DNA of 32,927 nucleotides, taken from contig JAJCZZ010000009.1 in NCBI GenBank assembly GCA_029262115.1, forward strand, positions 1 through 32,927. Direction: 5' to 3'. A model generated the notes under the pieces. The model did no database searches and had not been told where the DNA came from. It saw only the letters and a program-made list of their open reading frames with translations. Below, one piece after another: positions 32,232-32,927 of this stretch (position 1 is its first letter; each line of letters starts with the position of its first letter). The position numbers and the translations under genes were made by a program. The DNA is from Gemmatimonadota bacterium. Its GTDB lineage: Bacteria > Gemmatimonadota > Gemmatimonadetes > Longimicrobiales > Gaopeijiaceae.

Positions 32232-32791
32232 AGAAGAGCGGAAGGAAATCGTGGTCCGTCATTCTCGCGGAGGACAACGACGACCACGCGCTTCTCATCC
32301 AGATGGCTCTCGAGCGCGCGACCCGGATCCCCGTCGAGGTGCATCGTGCTCGCAACGGCGACGAGGCGCTCGACCTCCTGGCGGAACTCCGCCCGGACCT
32401 GATGCTGCTGGACCTGAAGATGCCGGGGCGCTCGGGCCACGAGGTTCTCGAGGCCGTGAAGGGTGACGACGAGTGGCGAAAAATCCCGGTGGCCGTCCTC
32501 ACCTCGTCGGATCGGGACGACGACGTGGCACGGAGCTATGGGCTGGGTGGCAACCATTTCATTACCAAGCCGGAAGACCCCAGCCACCTCGAAAACCGGC
32601 TGCGGTCGCTGCTGAAAAACGTGGAGGAGTTGTCCTCGATCCGACGCGGGAGCGGGCGCCTCGATCCCACGGCCGTGAGCGCGATGAATCCCGGGTCGAT
32701 GGCCGTGCGGAAGCTCGGCATCTGGGTCGGGGTGATCCTGGCCCTTGCCTCGCTCGTGGTGTTCGCCTGGATCGTAGGGGTGGTAGGCTAA
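32228..32791 (+). CDS. Response regulator receiver with C-terminal membrane helix
   Basis: Protein of 187 residues. The receiver domain (10-130) has Glu15/Asp16, phospho-acceptor Asp62 (LMLLDLKMPGRSG), Thr92 (VAVLTSSDR) and Lys114 (FITKPEDPSHLE), in the style of Rcp1-like single-domain regulators. After a linker of about 30 residues comes RKLGIWVGVILALASLVVF continuing to the C-terminus (162-187). This is one clear membrane helix, with Arg-Lys on its inner side. A tail-anchored receiver is unusual. No kinase is in the window. ATG 32228 overlaps the SPOR gene stop by 4 nt. Confidence 0.88.
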   Translation: MKKSGRKSWSVILAEDNDDHALLIQMALERATRIPVEVHRARNGDEALDLLAELRPDLMLLDLKMPGRSGHEVLEAVKGDDEWRKIPVAVLTSSDRDDDVARSYGLGGNHFITKPEDPSHLENRLRSLLKNVEELSSIRRGSGRLDPTAVSAMNPGSMAVRKLGIWVGVILALASLVVFAWIVGVVG

Positions 32792-32825
32792 GTCCTCTGA
32801 GACGTAAGTACGGGCACGTATCGAG

Positions 32826-32927
32826 TCAGGCGGCCAGAGGGGAGGGGAGGTCGGTTGACTCGGGAGCCCTCTCGATCTTGATGAGCAAGGCCATCAGGTC
32901 CTTGCGAGTAAAGGTCCAGCGGAACGG
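32826..32927 (-). CDS. Transposase-like C-terminal fragment (IS630-like?)
   Basis: The last 33 codons of a reverse-strand gene run off the window; TGA is at 32826-32828. The visible residues, PFRWTFTRKDLMALLIKIER followed by a Pro/Ser-rich end, recall the 'PFxWTFTxxDL' C-terminus of IS630-type DDE transposases. This is by memory and the catalytic part is outside the window. It lies 34 nt from the stop of the preceding convergent gene, so an insertion-element end may sit there. Confidence 0.45.
   Translation of the reverse strand, partial: PFRWTFTRKDLMALLIKIERAPESTDLPSPLAA

Overview
The window is about 33 kb of GC-rich, densely coding bacterial DNA. I see no rRNA, tRNA or CRISPR array. The gene style points to Gemmatimonadota or a close relative: a PadR regulator next to a FtsX/MacB-type permease of the 'ADOP' kind, an ECF sigma / FecR / STN-TonB receptor cassette, M16 peptidase pairs, and many GTG starts with 4-nt overlaps. 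This is inferred from gene content and composition; no marker gene settles it.

Left edge (1-1636): the C-terminus of an IS1380-like transposase, about 370 bp with no convincing gene, then an Xre/RES toxin-antitoxin pair behind a palindromic promoter that looks leaderless. Next (1816-3591): a reverse-strand STAS-like protein, diverging from a pair made of a small secreted two-repeat protein and a nitroreductase that keeps the Glu-Tyr-Lys lid residues of iodotyrosine deiodinase. 3666-7974 holds a GCS2-type carboxylate-amine ligase fused to two CBS domains, an AstE/AspA-type metallo-deacylase with no ordinary start codon, and an HD-GYP response regulator. 8020-10399 (reverse strand) is a MscS channel followed 4 nt later by a Ycf46-like AAA+ ATPase.

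10571-14729 is an ECF sigma factor, FecR-type anti-sigma factor and STN/TonB-dependent receptor in one overlapping operon; the receptor has a frameshift near 14035. 14944-17960 is PadR plus an ADOP permease behind an AT-rich, repeat-bearing operator. 17961-18632 is non-coding and rich in repeats. 18633-19760 (reverse strand) is a PLP aminotransferase. It diverges from a seven-gene, fully overlapping operon (19976-28708): gpmI, a TPR protein, four M16 family proteins and a Nudix hydrolase. The M16 genes are two catalytic/non-catalytic pairs, one with export signals and one without.

28812-32791 carries a second ECF sigma factor, a strong terminator, a zinc-finger anti-sigma factor with a possible ECF promoter of its own, holA, a SPOR-domain protein and a response regulator with a C-terminal membrane helix. 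The right edge holds the tail of another transposase-like gene on the reverse strand, so both ends of the window touch mobile DNA.

I found no clear large unknown defence or biosynthetic system. The leads most worth following are the ligase/deacylase pair with its odd start, the deiodinase-like enzyme with its secreted partner, the double M16 heterodimer operon, the membrane-tailed response regulator and the structured repeat region at 17.99-18.64 kb.
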